From an uncultured Odoribacter sp. (GTDB lineage Bacteria; Bacteroidota; Bacteroidia; Bacteroidales; Marinifilaceae), in assembly GCA_944321145.1 (NCBI GenBank), contig CALUKF010000021.1, positions 1 to 46,518 of the forward strand: 46,518 nucleotides of DNA, written 5' to 3'. The position numbers and the translations under genes are program-made. The notes under the pieces are model-generated. The model was not told where the DNA came from and did not search any database. It saw only the letters and a list, made by a program, of their open reading frames with translations. Below, piece by piece: positions 24,455 to 33,654 of the stretch. Within the stretch, counting starts at the first letter, position 1. The number at the start of each line of letters is the position of its first letter.

Positions 24455-24478
24455 AAAGCGACCGGTATCGGTCGCTTT
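24455..24478. terminator. Bidirectional intrinsic terminator
   Basis: AAAGCGACCG (24455-24464) pairs with CGGTCGCTTT (24469-24478), four-nt loop. T-rich downstream on the plus strand; on the minus strand the stem is followed by TCC and mixed T. Serves nusB and the convergent YitT-family gene. Confidence 0.8.
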
Positions 24479-24482
24479 CTCT

Positions 24483-25391
24483 TTATTCTTTGTTTTTCTT
24501 GTCCTTTACCCCCTTCACTTCTTCGAAGCCTTTGCCGAAGACGCCCATGACGGGTGCCATAGTCATGAAGACGTTGGGGTCGATTTGTTTGGCGATGCGG
24601 AGGACGTCGAATGCCTCGTGCTTACGGGCGACGATGAGGACTATTTTCTTGGTCTGCCCGGTGTACCAGCCATGGGCATCAAGGATGGTCACGCCACGGT
24701 GTACCCGCTCCGTCAGCTCATTGGCAATCTTTTCGTATTGGTCGGAAAAGATGAAGAGTTGGGCGGATTGGTTCCTGCCCGTCATGACATAATCCACAGT
24801 AAAAGAATTGATTCCCATCAAAGAGAAACCGTAAATCAAGCCCGCTACCGCTTCACGGTCGATATGGTCGTAGAGCAGAAGCGAGGAGAGAATTACACAG
24901 GAATCTGCCGCCATCAGCACCTTGCCGGGGCTGACGTTGTGGTATTTGGTTACCAACATGGCAATGATGTCCGTTCCCCCTGTGCTGCCACCGACCGATA
25001 GAGAAAAACCGATCCCGATGCCGGCAAGCATACCGGCAATAATCGTACTCATGAATTTCTCGTCCGGCAACAAGCCTTCTACGGGCATCAGCGGTTGCAT
25101 GATTCCCAAGAATACACTGCCCACAATCATGGCGAAAATGGTTTTTACCCCGAATTTCGGTCCCAACACCTTCATGGCGATGACCAAAAGAATCACATTC
25201 ACCACGAAATAGCCCACCCCGACAGGCAGACCAAAGAGGTAATACAATACCGTCGCGATACCGGTGGCACCGCCACCCACAATCTTATGCGGCACCAAAA
25301 AAGCGGTGGCGGCAAAAGCGTAGATTATCATTCCCAAGGAAATCAAGATATAAGGCTTGGTTTCCTTCCACAAATTTTGCTGTTTCATCAT
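24483..25391 (-). CDS. YitT family membrane protein (DUF161/DUF2179)
   Basis: Protein of 302 residues: six hydrophobic segments in the first 195 residues (starting [20 protein letters not shown], with the family motif [18 protein letters not shown]) and a soluble C-terminal DUF2179 domain ([41 protein letters not shown]). The family is ubiquitous and of unknown transport or regulatory function. Its ATG overlaps the stop of glnS by 4 nt (ATGA), which implies translational coupling to the synthetase. Confidence 0.9.
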   Translation of the reverse strand: MMKQQNLWKETKPYILISLGMIIYAFAATAFLVPHKIVGGGATGIATVLYYLFGLPVGVGYFVVNVILLVIAMKVLGPKFGVKTIFAMIVGSVFLGIMQPLMPVEGLLPDEKFMSTIIAGMLAGIGIGFSLSVGGSTGGTDIIAMLVTKYHNVSPGKVLMAADSCVILSSLLLYDHIDREAVAGLIYGFSLMGINSFTVDYVMTGRNQSAQLFIFSDQYEKIANELTERVHRGVTILDAHGWYTGQTKKIVLIVARKHEAFDVLRIAKQIDPNVFMTMAPVMGVFGKGFEEVKGVKDKKNKE

Positions 25392-27097
25392 TTATTCATT
25401 TTTTGCCAAGTGTCTTTCAGGGATACCGTGCGATTGATGACCAATCTGCCTTCCGTCGTATCGGGGTCTACGCAGAAATAGCCCAAACGCTGGAATTGGA
25501 AACGGTCGCCGGGTTTTGCATTCGCCAAGCTTGCCTCCAATTTGCATCCTTGCAGGACACGCAACGAGTTCTCATTTATAAATTCTTTAAAATCCACATC
25601 TTTATGTCCGGCAGGGTCTTCATCCTTGAAAAGACGGTCGTAAAGACGCACTTCCGCCTCAATGGCATGCGGGGCAGACACCCAGTGCAGTGTGCCTTTC
25701 ACCTTCCGGTTGGAGGCTTCGCTGCCGCTGCCGCTCCGGGAATCCGGGTCATAGGTGCAGTGAATCACCGTGACATTGCCGTCGGCATCTTTTTCAATCC
25801 GGTCAGTACATTTAATAATGTAAGCACCCTTCAAGCGCACTTCCTGTCCCGGTGTCAGGCGGAAGAATTTCTTCGGCGCGTTCTCCATAAAATCGTCCCG
25901 TTCGATATACAATTCACGGGAGAAAGCCACTTGGCGGGTTCCTGCTCCCTCGTCCTCCGGATTGTTCTCGATTTCTACCATTTCCACTTGCCCTTCCGGA
26001 TAGTTGTCCAACACCACCTTTACCGGTTCAAGCACTGCCATCACGCGCGGAGCCACCCGGTTCAGGTGCTCACGGACGCAGTATTCCAACAGTGCCATGT
26101 CCACCACGATTTCCCGGCGGGCAACCCCCACCTTTTCGGCAAACATGCGGATGGACTCAGGCGTATAGCCCCGGCGGCGCAAACCGCAAACGGTCGGCAT
26201 GCGGGGGTCGTCCCAGCCTGCCACGTATCCTTTCTGTACCAACTCCAAGAGGCGGCGCTTGCTCATCACCGTGTAATTCAAATTGCGGCGGGCAAATTCA
26301 ATCTGCTGCGGGCGGTATTCCGTATGCGTCAGTTCATCCAAAAACCAATTGTACAGCGGGCGGTGGATTTCAAACTCCAACGTGCAAATCGAATGGGTAA
26401 TCCCCTCCAAATAATCACATTGCCCGTGGGTGAAGTCATACATCGGATAAATGCACCACTTGTCCCCCGTGCGGTGGTGGCTGCAATAAATGATGCGGTA
26501 CATGATGGGGTCGCGCATCAGCATATTAGGCGAAGCCATGTCTATCTTTGCCCGCAGGACGCGGCTGCCTTCCGGAAACTCCCCTGCCTTCATGCGGCGG
26601 AACAAATCCAGATTTTCCTCCACCGTCCGGTCGCGGTAAGGGCTGTTCACGCCCGGTTCCGTTATCGTCCTCCGTCCTGCACTGATTTCCTCTGCCGACT
26701 GGTCATCCACGTATGCCTTCCCGTCCAGAATCATCTGCTCTGCCCAGTCGTAAAGCTGCTGGAAATAATCCGAAGCATAGCGGACAGGTCCGTCCCACTG
26801 GAAGCCCAGCCATTTGATATCCTCCTGGATGGCATCCGTAAATTCCACATCCTCCTTAGAAGGATTCGTATCGTCGAAACGCAAATTGCATTTCCCGTTA
26901 TATTTGGCAGCCAAACCGAAATTCAAGCAAATCGAAGTGGCATGCCCGATGTGGAGATAACCGTTAGGCTCCGGCGGGAAACGGGTATGCACCTTTCCTC
27001 CGTTCTTGCCATTGGCAATGTCCTCTTCTATAATCTGCTCAATGAAGTTTAAAGCCTTTTCTTCTTCCGGCTCTGCAATGTGTTGATTTGTGTCCAT
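25388..27097 (-). CDS. glnS: Glutaminyl-tRNA synthetase
   Basis: Class I aminoacyl-tRNA synthetase charging tRNA-Gln, 569 residues from the ATG at 27097. HIGH motif [10 protein letters not shown] at 45-53; KMSKS-like VMSKRRLL near 270; the C-terminal beta-barrel anticodon-binding domain runs from about 340 with [24 protein letters not shown] GlnRS implies direct Gln-tRNA charging rather than the GatCAB route. The in-frame TTG two codons upstream is not preferred. First gene of glnS-yitT; promoter 27 nt upstream. Confidence 0.96.
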   Translation of the reverse strand: MDTNQHIAEPEEEKALNFIEQIIEEDIANGKNGGKVHTRFPPEPNGYLHIGHATSICLNFGLAAKYNGKCNLRFDDTNPSKEDVEFTDAIQEDIKWLGFQWDGPVRYASDYFQQLYDWAEQMILDGKAYVDDQSAEEISAGRRTITEPGVNSPYRDRTVEENLDLFRRMKAGEFPEGSRVLRAKIDMASPNMLMRDPIMYRIIYCSHHRTGDKWCIYPMYDFTHGQCDYLEGITHSICTLEFEIHRPLYNWFLDELTHTEYRPQQIEFARRNLNYTVMSKRRLLELVQKGYVAGWDDPRMPTVCGLRRRGYTPESIRMFAEKVGVARREIVVDMALLEYCVREHLNRVAPRVMAVLEPVKVVLDNYPEGQVEMVEIENNPEDEGAGTRQVAFSRELYIERDDFMENAPKKFFRLTPGQEVRLKGAYIIKCTDRIEKDADGNVTVIHCTYDPDSRSGSGSEASNRKVKGTLHWVSAPHAIEAEVRLYDRLFKDEDPAGHKDVDFKEFINENSLRVLQGCKLEASLANAKPGDRFQFQRLGYFCVDPDTTEGRLVINRTVSLKDTWQKMNK

Positions 27098-27123
27098 AAT
27101 CAAATTATCATTTTATCCGGGTA

Positions 27124-27131
27124 CAAAAGTA
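27124..27131 (-). promoter_or_regulatory. glnS -7 element
   Basis: Minus strand TACTTTTG (TAnnTTTG); predicted start near 27119, leader about 22 nt. Divergent from the porin promoter at 27162. Confidence 0.6.
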
Positions 27132-27161
27132 AGTAATTTATGAGAGTTTTAAAAGTTTGCG

Positions 27162-27169
27162 TATATTTG
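27162..27169 (+). promoter_or_regulatory. Porin -7 element, nearly leaderless
   Basis: TATATTTG (TAnnTTTG) ends only 5 nt before the ATG at 27175, so transcription should begin at or next to the start codon. No -33 TTTG is apparent. Confidence 0.6.
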
Positions 27170-27174
27170 CAGCG

Positions 27175-29166
27175 ATGAAAAAAATAATTTGCATACTCAT
27201 ATTAGCGACAGCGCACCTCATTTGCTTTGGACAAAGCGAATTTGGGCAATACGACCCCTTCGGACAGCAGCAGGAAAGGGAAGACAACTCCATGTCATCC
27301 AGCGACTCCACTGAAATAGATGTTCCCCATTACCGCTATACTTGGCAATGGATGCGCGACGGCGTCTATCCGCAGGAAGTGCCCTTGGACACCCTCCAGG
27401 ACGGCATCCAAAACGCCAACCTGATTTTCAAAGAAAGCATTTCCAACACCTATTTGGGCAACTTTCCCTCTCCTTATGAGTCGAATATTTTCATCGAGCG
27501 CAATTCCGTGCAGGATTTCTATCCCCTCACCTACATGCGTGCCTACCTCTACCTCCCGGAGGACATGACCAATTTCAACACTACAACCCCCTTCTCCCGC
27601 CTGCGCTACTACACCGGCGGCGGCAAGGGGAAAGCTGAGAACCTCTTGGACGTATGGCATGTACAGAACATTCTTCCTTATTGGAGTGCCGGTCTGCGCT
27701 ACCGCACCATCACCGGCGACGGGCGATATACCAACCAGAAAACCAAGGTAAGCATGTTTGCCTTTTTCACCTCATACGAGAAGGAGCGCATCGCGCTTTC
27801 CGCCTTTTTCGACCGTAACAAAGGCGAAATCGAGGAAAACGGCGGTATCAGCGACCGCTATTTCGTTGTCGACACCGTCGTAAAATCGGAAAACATTCCC
27901 GTCTGGCTGAACGGCAACGAGGTGTACAACACCTTCCGCAACATTAACCTTGACATTCAGGCACAATACAACCTCGGCAAGGCAAAAGAGCTCATCACCC
28001 CTGTCGATAGCACGACCAACGACACGAACTACACTTACCCTGCCAAAGCCGTCTTGAACATCCGCACCGAAGGCAACCGCCACACTTTCGAAGAAGGGAG
28101 CATCAACACCGACTTCTACCGCCACACCTACATCGACAGTGCACAAACCAACGACTATTACAACAACAAAATACTCGACATCTCCGCCCTCTTCGTCATG
28201 AACGAGCACCCCAAATACAAATACCTGCCGGGGTTGTACGCCGGACTGGAATTCAAACGCCAGAAATACGAACGCCGTGTGGACTACGACACCGTCAGCC
28301 GAGGTTCCATCTACGGCTCCGACGTCTATACCGGCACTTACCTCACAGCCGGCATCTTCAATGTCGACACCAACGCTTCGCTCACCTACGACGTACGGGG
28401 GCAGTTGGGCGTATTGGGCTACTACGCCGGGAATTTCGACATTGACGGCTACATCAGCCAGGCGCTCAACCGTGAAAGGACAACTTTTCTCCGTGCAGAT
28501 GCCTCCATCCGCCTCCAAAGCCCCAACCCTTTCCTCAACCACTATGTGGGCACCCACGACCAATGGGACAATGATTTCAAAGCCGTCAAAACCATCAACC
28601 TCGAAGGCCGCTACATCAACCACCGCCTGCGCACAGAAATCGGGGTAGGCTTCTCCAATGTATTCAGCCACATCTACTTCGATTCCACCGTCATGCCACG
28701 GCAGAGCGGCAAGGCTTTGATTGTGCTGACCGCTTGGGCGAAAGAGACATTCCGGGCAGGGCATTTCTATTTCGACCAGAACGTCTATTTCCAGAAAAGC
28801 ACGCAGGAGGACATCCTTTCTCTCCCTGCCATCTCCGTCTACTCCCACAACTACTACCAGAACTACCTCTTCAAGAACGCCTTGCAATTGCAGGGAGGCA
28901 TCGACATATTTTACAACACCGCTTTCTATGCCGACAATTACATGCCCTCCGTCATGCAATTCTATAACCAGCGCAAGCTCAAGACAGGCAACTATCCGAA
29001 AGTCGACGTATTCCTGAACCTCCACATCAAGCGGGCGCAGCTCTTCGTTAAATACGAACACGTCAACTTCCACATCAAGCAACGCGGCGACTTCTTCAGC
29101 GCAGCCGACTATCCCATCAACCCTGCTATGTTCAAATTTGGCGTCCAATGGGATTTTTTCGACTGA
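27175..29166 (+). CDS. Putative outer-membrane porin (Porin_10 type)
   Basis: Protein of 663 residues with a signal peptide (MKKIICILILATAHLICFGQ). The mature part contains many alternating aromatic/polar beta-strand segments (for example LRYYTGGGKGKAENLLDVWHV, INHRLRTEIGVGFSNVFSHIYF) and ends in FKFGVQWDFFD, compatible with a terminal beta-strand. This is the architecture of the Bacteroidota putative porin family PF14121. Pore specificity is unknown. The start at 27175 is preferred; an earlier TTG lies inside the promoter. Sense strand is strongly C-rich at third positions. A lytic transglycosylase-like gene follows by 43 nt. Confidence 0.88.
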   Translation: MKKIICILILATAHLICFGQSEFGQYDPFGQQQEREDNSMSSSDSTEIDVPHYRYTWQWMRDGVYPQEVPLDTLQDGIQNANLIFKESISNTYLGNFPSPYESNIFIERNSVQDFYPLTYMRAYLYLPEDMTNFNTTTPFSRLRYYTGGGKGKAENLLDVWHVQNILPYWSAGLRYRTITGDGRYTNQKTKVSMFAFFTSYEKERIALSAFFDRNKGEIEENGGISDRYFVVDTVVKSENIPVWLNGNEVYNTFRNINLDIQAQYNLGKAKELITPVDSTTNDTNYTYPAKAVLNIRTEGNRHTFEEGSINTDFYRHTYIDSAQTNDYYNNKILDISALFVMNEHPKYKYLPGLYAGLEFKRQKYERRVDYDTVSRGSIYGSDVYTGTYLTAGIFNVDTNASLTYDVRGQLGVLGYYAGNFDIDGYISQALNRERTTFLRADASIRLQSPNPFLNHYVGTHDQWDNDFKAVKTINLEGRYINHRLRTEIGVGFSNVFSHIYFDSTVMPRQSGKALIVLTAWAKETFRAGHFYFDQNVYFQKSTQEDILSLPAISVYSHNYYQNYLFKNALQLQGGIDIFYNTAFYADNYMPSVMQFYNQRKLKTGNYPKVDVFLNLHIKRAQLFVKYEHVNFHIKQRGDFFSAADYPINPAMFKFGVQWDFFD

Positions 29167-29209
29167 CATTTGCCCCGTATCTCAAAACTTTTGCCTAACT
29201 TTACCGCTG

Positions 29210-30595
29210 ATGAATGCGATAAAAAGGCTTATTGTATATTTAGGCATTGTATGTAACATATCCTGCCATTCCGCACCCGAAAAGACAGCCCTCGTGCTGC
29301 CCGAAGCCTCCGTCCTCGAAAAAGTCCTGGACAGGGGTACGCTCAACGTATTCACCCTTTACAACACCACCGATTTCTACGTTTACCAAGGCACCACCCG
29401 TGGTTTCCACTACGAACTCGCCCAGGATTTCGCTCGGAACCTTGGCGTCAAACTCGAAATCGTCGAAGTCAACCTCAACCTCGACACTGCCATCTCCCGC
29501 CTCCGCCAAGGCAAATACGACCTCCTCGCCATGGGGCTGACGGCAACCCCCGAACGCCGCGAGAAAGTCACCTTCTGCGCCCCCCTTTTCCGGACTGACG
29601 AAGTCCTTGTCCAAAACCGCCGCCACTCCCTCATCCATTCCCCCGAGGAATTGAACGGCAAACAAATCTGCATTCCCGCCTCCTTCTCCGCCTACGACCG
29701 GCTCCTGCAACGCCTCCAAGACTCCCTCCAAATCCGCTTCGATGTCATCGAACTCGACCAGCAATTCAGCGAAGACCTCATCCACCTTGTCGAGACCGGG
29801 CTTATCGACTACACCGTCATCGACGGCAACATCGCCCAAATCTCTGCCTGCGCCATGCCCCACATCGACTACTCCCTCGTCCTCAAAGAGAATGTCTCCG
29901 TCTCCTGGGCTGCCCCACCCGGCGAACGCCTCCTCGCCGAAGAAGTCAACGCCTGGCTCCAAACCATCCGCCGCAACGGCAAACTCAACGAACTCTACAA
30001 CCGCTATTTCATCAAAACCCCCGTCGTCCCCGGCAACCAATCCAAATACGCCCTTCTCAAAACGGGCAAAATCTCCCCCTACGACCGCCTCATCCAACAG
30101 GCAAGCCGTCCCCTCGGCTGGGATTGGCGCCTCATTGCAGCCATCGTCTATTGCGAATCCCATTTCAACGAGGACGCCGAATCCGCTTTCGGAGCCTACG
30201 GCCTCATGCAAATCATGCCGGAGACTGCCGAGCATTTCCACGTTCACGACTACTTCCGCCCCGACAGCAACCTCTACGTCGGCACCTCCTACCTCCGCTA
30301 CCTTGACGGCTACCTTACCCCCTACGTCCCCGATGCCAAGGAGCGCATCAAGTTCATCCTTGCCTCCTACAACGCCGGTCCTGGCCACGTCCTCGACGCC
30401 ATCCGCCTCGCCCGCAAATACGGCAAAAATCCCCAACTCTGGGACAACAACGTTGATTACTACCTCCGCCACAAAAGCGAACCCCGTTTCTACCGCGACT
30501 CCCTCGCCAAAAATGGCTACTGCAACGGCGCCCAAGCCTACCGCTACGTCCAGCGCGTCCTCGACACCTACAACACCTACCGCAACATCCAATAA
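29210..30595 (+). CDS. MltF-like lytic transglycosylase lipoprotein
   Basis: Protein of 461 residues. Lipoprotein signal ends CNISC. An ABC-type periplasmic solute-binding domain (about 40-260: GTLNVFTLYNTTDFYVYQ, YDLLAMGLTATPERREKVTFCAPL) is followed by an SLT/GEWL muramidase domain: YCESHFNEDAESAFGAYGLMQIMPETAEHF with the catalytic Glu, then LASYNAGPGHVLDAI. This is the MltF order; such enzymes cleave peptidoglycan to 1,6-anhydromuropeptides and the binding domain regulates them. The N-terminal domain therefore does not imply nutrient transport. Same strand as the porin 43 nt upstream. Extremely C-ending codon use. Confidence 0.9.
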   Translation: MNAIKRLIVYLGIVCNISCHSAPEKTALVLPEASVLEKVLDRGTLNVFTLYNTTDFYVYQGTTRGFHYELAQDFARNLGVKLEIVEVNLNLDTAISRLRQGKYDLLAMGLTATPERREKVTFCAPLFRTDEVLVQNRRHSLIHSPEELNGKQICIPASFSAYDRLLQRLQDSLQIRFDVIELDQQFSEDLIHLVETGLIDYTVIDGNIAQISACAMPHIDYSLVLKENVSVSWAAPPGERLLAEEVNAWLQTIRRNGKLNELYNRYFIKTPVVPGNQSKYALLKTGKISPYDRLIQQASRPLGWDWRLIAAIVYCESHFNEDAESAFGAYGLMQIMPETAEHFHVHDYFRPDSNLYVGTSYLRYLDGYLTPYVPDAKERIKFILASYNAGPGHVLDAIRLARKYGKNPQLWDNNVDYYLRHKSEPRFYRDSLAKNGYCNGAQAYRYVQRVLDTYNTYRNIQ

Positions 30596-30623
30596 CTCCG
30601 CCCATGCCCTTGCACTTTCGGTT

Positions 30624-30646
30624 AAAATTGTGATATTTGCAATTTT
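30624..30646 (+). terminator. Weak AT-rich hairpin after MltF-like gene
   Basis: AAAATTG (30624-30630) pairs with CAATTTT (30640-30646), nine-nt loop, followed by ATTTC. Low stability; possible terminator only. Confidence 0.35.
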
Positions 30647-30683
30647 ATTTCAAATATTCGAGCATCTTTCCAAAGAAAATGCC

Positions 30684-30691
30684 TACCTTTG
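30684..30691 (+). promoter_or_regulatory. -7 promoter element for structured leader
   Basis: TACCTTTG (TAnnTTTG); predicted start near 30697, 307 nt before the beta-barrel gene. A perfect 17-nt palindrome begins at 30698, either an operator at the start site or the first RNA hairpin. Confidence 0.6.
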
Positions 30692-30696
30692 TCAGG

Positions 30697-31003
30697 TACA
30701 ATGATAGTCATTGTGCGGACATAGTAAGAAAGCGCATTTTCGCTTATTCCGTCGACGTAAAATTGGACACTTTACAAGTAATATCGGAATAATCAAGGAA
30801 AGATGCTCTTCTTGGTTTGTATTCGTATATCCACGAAATACACCTAGCGGGGTTGTCTGTTCTCCTTATCCGTATTACGGGGAGTCCAACCCTTACGTCG
30901 AGGATGAGGCAAATGATGGCCTCGCTTCTCTTTTTATGCCCTCGTAACAATTAATCCATAAATAACCACATCGCAGGGTCATCGGTGTAAATTCTATAGA
31001 CTG
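30697..31003 (+). ncRNA. Candidate structured RNA / long 5' leader
   Basis: No gene is recognisable. Six stems can be drawn: ACAATGA/TCATTGT (30698-30714); AAGCG/CGCTT (30730-30745); TTATTCCG/CGGAATAA (30744-30751, 30785-30792) enclosing GTAAA/TTTAC; GTATTCGT/ACGAAATAC with one bulge (30819-30841); a long stacked hairpin GGGTTG, CTCC, CCGT-ATT-ACGG, GGAG, CAACCC (30850-30892); and GAGGC/GCCTC (30906-30923) followed by a T-rich tail to 30935. It could be a 240-nt small RNA ending near 30935, or an attenuating leader of the downstream outer-membrane gene. CGAGG at 30899 can pair with either of two CCTCG segments (30920, 30940), a switch-like arrangement. Stems 2 and 3 share two bases. Confidence 0.5.
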
Positions 31004-31528
31004 ATGAAAAAGATTTATTTGATCGCTATCTTGTTCGTGGCAAGTAGCATGAGTGTGTTCGCCCAGAAAGGCGAAAAAGCTGCAGGTGTTCACCTCAACT
31101 TCGGTACAACCGCCAGCAGCGTAGGCTTAGGCGCCAAATTCCAATACGGATTAACCGACGTCATCCGTTTGGAACCATCGCTCACCTATTACTTCGGAGG
31201 TAGCGGCATGTTCGACATCACTGTTAACGGCCACTACGTATTCTTCGACGTTGCCCCCAAAATCAACGTCTATCCCCTTGTAGGTCTCGGCTTCGACCTT
31301 TGCAGGTACAAATGGTACGGCTACGATGAAGACTCCTATTATGGCGATGAAATGCCGAAAATGAAAACTTACAAGGAAACCGACTCCGCCTTCAAATTCA
31401 ACTTCGGCTGCGGCGGTGAATACGGCATAAACGACAAAATAGCCGTCAGCCTCGAACAGAAATATGAAATCATCACCGGCGGATTCTCGCAATTCGTTGC
31501 CGGCTTGGGCGTGAAGTTCAACATCTAA
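31004..31528 (+). CDS. Small outer-membrane beta-barrel protein
   Basis: Protein of 174 residues with a clear signal peptide (MKKIYLIAILFVASSMSVFAQ). The mature part is eight alternating strands typical of a small OmpX/OprF-type barrel (AAGVHLNFGTTASSVGLGAKFQYGL, VIRLEPSLTYYFGG, KINVYPLVGLGFDL...) ending QFVAGLGVKFNI, with a final aromatic/hydrophobic strand. A variable loop rich in Tyr, Asp and Glu lies at 100-120. Related Bacteroidota proteins are abundant outer-membrane components of unknown role. Preceded by a roughly 300-nt structured leader, suggesting post-transcriptional control; two hairpins follow. Confidence 0.85.
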   Translation: MKKIYLIAILFVASSMSVFAQKGEKAAGVHLNFGTTASSVGLGAKFQYGLTDVIRLEPSLTYYFGGSGMFDITVNGHYVFFDVAPKINVYPLVGLGFDLCRYKWYGYDEDSYYGDEMPKMKTYKETDSAFKFNFGCGGEYGINDKIAVSLEQKYEIITGGFSQFVAGLGVKFNI

Positions 31529-31590
31529 ACTTGCTTGCCTAAGCCACCTTGCTTAGCACTACTTAGTTAGTTGTTCTATAATTAAACGCA

Positions 31591-31657
31591 AAGGCGCAGG
31601 CTTGCGCTTGCGCCTTCCGTCAGCACCGGCACTCGTGACGAATCCCGGTGCTTTTTT
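31591..31657 (+). terminator. Tandem hairpins with T-run
   Basis: First stem AAGGCGCA/TGCGCCTT (31591-31598, 31609-31616); second AGCACCGG/CCGGTGCT (31622-31629, 31645-31652) followed by TTTTTT. The second is a strong intrinsic terminator for the beta-barrel gene. Confidence 0.85.
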
Positions 31658-31687
31658 CAAAAGAATATAATTTCAAAACACAGAATC

Positions 31688-32239
31688 ATGAATATAAAAC
31701 GACACATCACAACATTCTTTACAATGCTGGCATTGCTCAGCATCTCCCTTTTCGCTGCCAGTTGCAGCGACGACAACAACGACGAAGGCAATCGCAGCGG
31801 CAACAGCATTGAAATAAACGGAACAGAATACAATCTTTCCTGGTTTGTCTCTATGGTAGGCAGTTGGAACGAAACACTGGAATCAGGGGAATTCACCATT
31901 TCCGTCGACGTTGAACACAATGACATCATTGATGTTGAATACTACTCATTCCGCTTTGAAAAATCCTCTTACCCTGCGGTAGGGGACGACTTCGCTCAAA
32001 TGAATTTGACTTTAGAGCCCTTAAATTCAGATGACTCCATTTGGGATAACGATTACACCTATACTTCCGGCAAGGCGGTGGTAACAAACACCAATCCGGA
32101 CGAAAGCGAAATCACTATCGCATTTGACAACCTCACCATGAGCAAAGACGGCTACGCATACAGTTTTAACGGCACAGTCACCTTGCCTTTTGAGTTCGAT
32201 GAATACGAAGGCATCCAACCCGAGCCGGAGGGCTATTGA
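31688..32239 (+). CDS. Surface-exposed lipoprotein, unknown function
   Basis: Protein of 183 residues. Lipoprotein signal ends FAASC; the mature start CSDDNNDEGN is acidic, the Bacteroidota lipoprotein export signal that directs proteins to the cell surface. The body is a beta-rich domain (NGTEYNLSWFVSMVGSWNETLESGEFTISVDV...) and the C-terminus is EYEGIQPEPEGY. I do not recognise the family. It lies 30 nt after a strong terminator with no visible TAnnTTTG, so its promoter is unclear. Its base composition is more AT-rich than its neighbours. Confidence 0.8.
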   Translation: MNIKRHITTFFTMLALLSISLFAASCSDDNNDEGNRSGNSIEINGTEYNLSWFVSMVGSWNETLESGEFTISVDVEHNDIIDVEYYSFRFEKSSYPAVGDDFAQMNLTLEPLNSDDSIWDNDYTYTSGKAVVTNTNPDESEITIAFDNLTMSKDGYAYSFNGTVTLPFEFDEYEGIQPEPEGY

Positions 32240-32263
32240 GCCTGATAATAAGAGTTTTAAGAG

Positions 32264-32296
32264 GGGAACTGCGCCATGAGCCGGTTCCCTTTTTTG
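32264..32296 (+). terminator. Intrinsic terminator
   Basis: GGGAAC (32264-32269) pairs with GTTCCC (32284-32289), then a seven-T run (32290-32295 plus adjacent). Ends the lipoprotein transcript. Confidence 0.8.
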
Positions 32297-32672
32297 ATGC
32301 ATTCTTATTTCCCCTTCTATCTCCCTCATGTTCAGCACCTTTCCCCGTCCCTTCCGACTATCATCTACGAGTCATCTTCGATTCACTTACGAGTTATTAA
32401 CGTCAAAAAGTAGTAGATGATTCGTTATGAAAAGGAAGGGGTGTCATTTTTGGCTGTCTGAGGGGAGGGGAAAGGGATGGAAACAGGAGGGTAACGAGAC
32501 GAGAATCGAGGGAGAAGAAGGCAAAAACAGGGAGGGAACAGGACAGAATGCGCCGAAAAGAAGCGAGGGAAAAATAGAGGTGCAAAAAAGCGCATCGCGA
32601 ATATTGCGTTATCCATTCTCTTTTCGTATATTCGCAGGCGGAAACGAAACGACGAAACAAAAAGATAAAGAT
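32297..32672. other. Non-coding interval with purine-rich tract
   Basis: No supported gene. Positions 32425-32600 are almost entirely G/A on the plus strand. A TATATTCG at 32627-32634 is one base off TAnnTTTG and would start transcription near 32640, 33 nt before the next ATG. Frames open through the interval reflect the purine bias and have no start signal. Confidence 0.45.
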
Positions 32673-33419
32673 ATGCCTTACAGAAGATTACCAAATACGG
32701 ATGCCGCAAGGCTCAGGGCTCTGAAAACCGCTTTGGACAAAAGCGAGGCAACGGGCATCGGGCAAATCGCGTTTTCTTTAGGGCTGAAACAAAAAATAGA
32801 GTTCTTCCTGCCGAAATTCGAGATGGCTATCAAGAATTCCGTCATGGCGAAGGAGCAGCAGTTCGGCAACAGCCCGAAATTCTCGGAATATGCCAAGAAG
32901 GCACGGCTTTATGTCTCGCATTTCATACAGGTGCTGAACTTTTGCATTGCACGCGGAGAGATGAAGCCTGCCATGCGCGCCTATTACGGATTGGACGTGA
33001 AGAGTTCGAAAGTCCCGCCGCTCATGACGGAACAGGACTTGCTGCAGTGGGGCGAGAAAATCATCAATGGCGAGCAGGAACGCCTGCGCAACCGCGACGG
33101 CAATCCCATTTATTGCCCTTCCATTGCCTTGGTGAAGGTCAATTACGAGAATTTCAAGGAGAATTATCTCCGGCAAAAGCAATATCAGTCCAATTCCGCA
33201 CGCGAGAGCGGCAATGTCGCCCAGTTCCGCACGGAGGCGGACAATCTGATTCTGGAGCTTTGGAATGAGGTGGAGGAGCATTTTGCATCCCTTACGGACG
33301 AGGAGGAACGCCGGCGCAGGTGTGAGGCGTACGGCTTGGTGTATGTGTTCCGCCGGGGAGAGGAGGAGCGTATCCGCCAGCGCAAGGAGGTGGAGCGCAT
33401 TACTTTGAAACTTTTCTAA
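32673..33419 (+). CDS. Conserved hypothetical protein
   Basis: Protein of 248 residues from MPYRRLPNTDAARLRALKTAL. Predicted mostly alpha-helical and basic, with a conserved-looking core (QKIEFFLPKFEMAIKNSVMAKEQQ, ARLYVSHFIQVLNFCIARGEMKP) and an Arg/Glu-rich C-terminal helix. No signal peptide or membrane segment. I recall related Bacteroidales proteins without an assigned function. The start at 32673 is preferred because the upstream frame extension is low-complexity purine-derived sequence. Convergent with the feoB accessory gene. Confidence 0.75.
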   Translation: MPYRRLPNTDAARLRALKTALDKSEATGIGQIAFSLGLKQKIEFFLPKFEMAIKNSVMAKEQQFGNSPKFSEYAKKARLYVSHFIQVLNFCIARGEMKPAMRAYYGLDVKSSKVPPLMTEQDLLQWGEKIINGEQERLRNRDGNPIYCPSIALVKVNYENFKENYLRQKQYQSNSARESGNVAQFRTEADNLILELWNEVEEHFASLTDEEERRRRCEAYGLVYVFRRGEEERIRQRKEVERITLKLF

Positions 33420-33452
33420 GAGGGGCAGCCTTTGCACTACCCCATTTCCCTG

Positions 33453-33653
33453 TCAACTGCAACAGCCGTTCCCGGTGCCTTTTTCCCGGCAAGCAGCACG
33501 CCGACGACGGTCGCATTCGTCTTTGAAGGCACAGCCTTCACAGCCGCCGTGCCCGTCCTTGCGCCGGAAAGCCCGGAGTTTTTTGTGCAAATGGCGGAGC
33601 AACCCCACAAGGGCTGCCCCGATAATCACGTATACGACAATCTCCTGTACCAT
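33453..33653 (-). CDS. FeoB-associated Cys-rich membrane protein
   Basis: Protein of 66 residues: an N-terminal transmembrane helix (QEIVVYVIIGAALVGLLRHL), then a basic region and a cysteine-rich tail (GGCEGCAFKDECDRR...GNGCCS). This is the P19/FeoB-associated family that accompanies ferrous iron transporters in Bacteroidota, FeoC-like in position but not in fold. Its ATG is one nt from the feoB stop, so it is translationally linked to feoB. Role in iron uptake is inferred from association. Confidence 0.88.
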   Translation of the reverse strand: MVQEIVVYVIIGAALVGLLRHLHKKLRAFRRKDGHGGCEGCAFKDECDRRRRAACREKGTGNGCCS

Positions 33654-33654
33654 C

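Noticed and set aside
25403-27052. Plus-strand frame of 549 codons opposite glnS
   Set aside because: Shadow of a conserved synthetase; no domain or initiation signal.
27772-30592. Two long minus-strand frames opposite the porin and MltF-like genes
   Set aside because: Val/Glu/Gly-rich antisense shadows of strongly C-ending genes; no motif or start signal.
30711-30950. Small frames in both orientations within the 30.7-31.0 kb interval
   Set aside because: They cross multiple RNA hairpins, have no ribosome-binding site and look like translations of a structured RNA.
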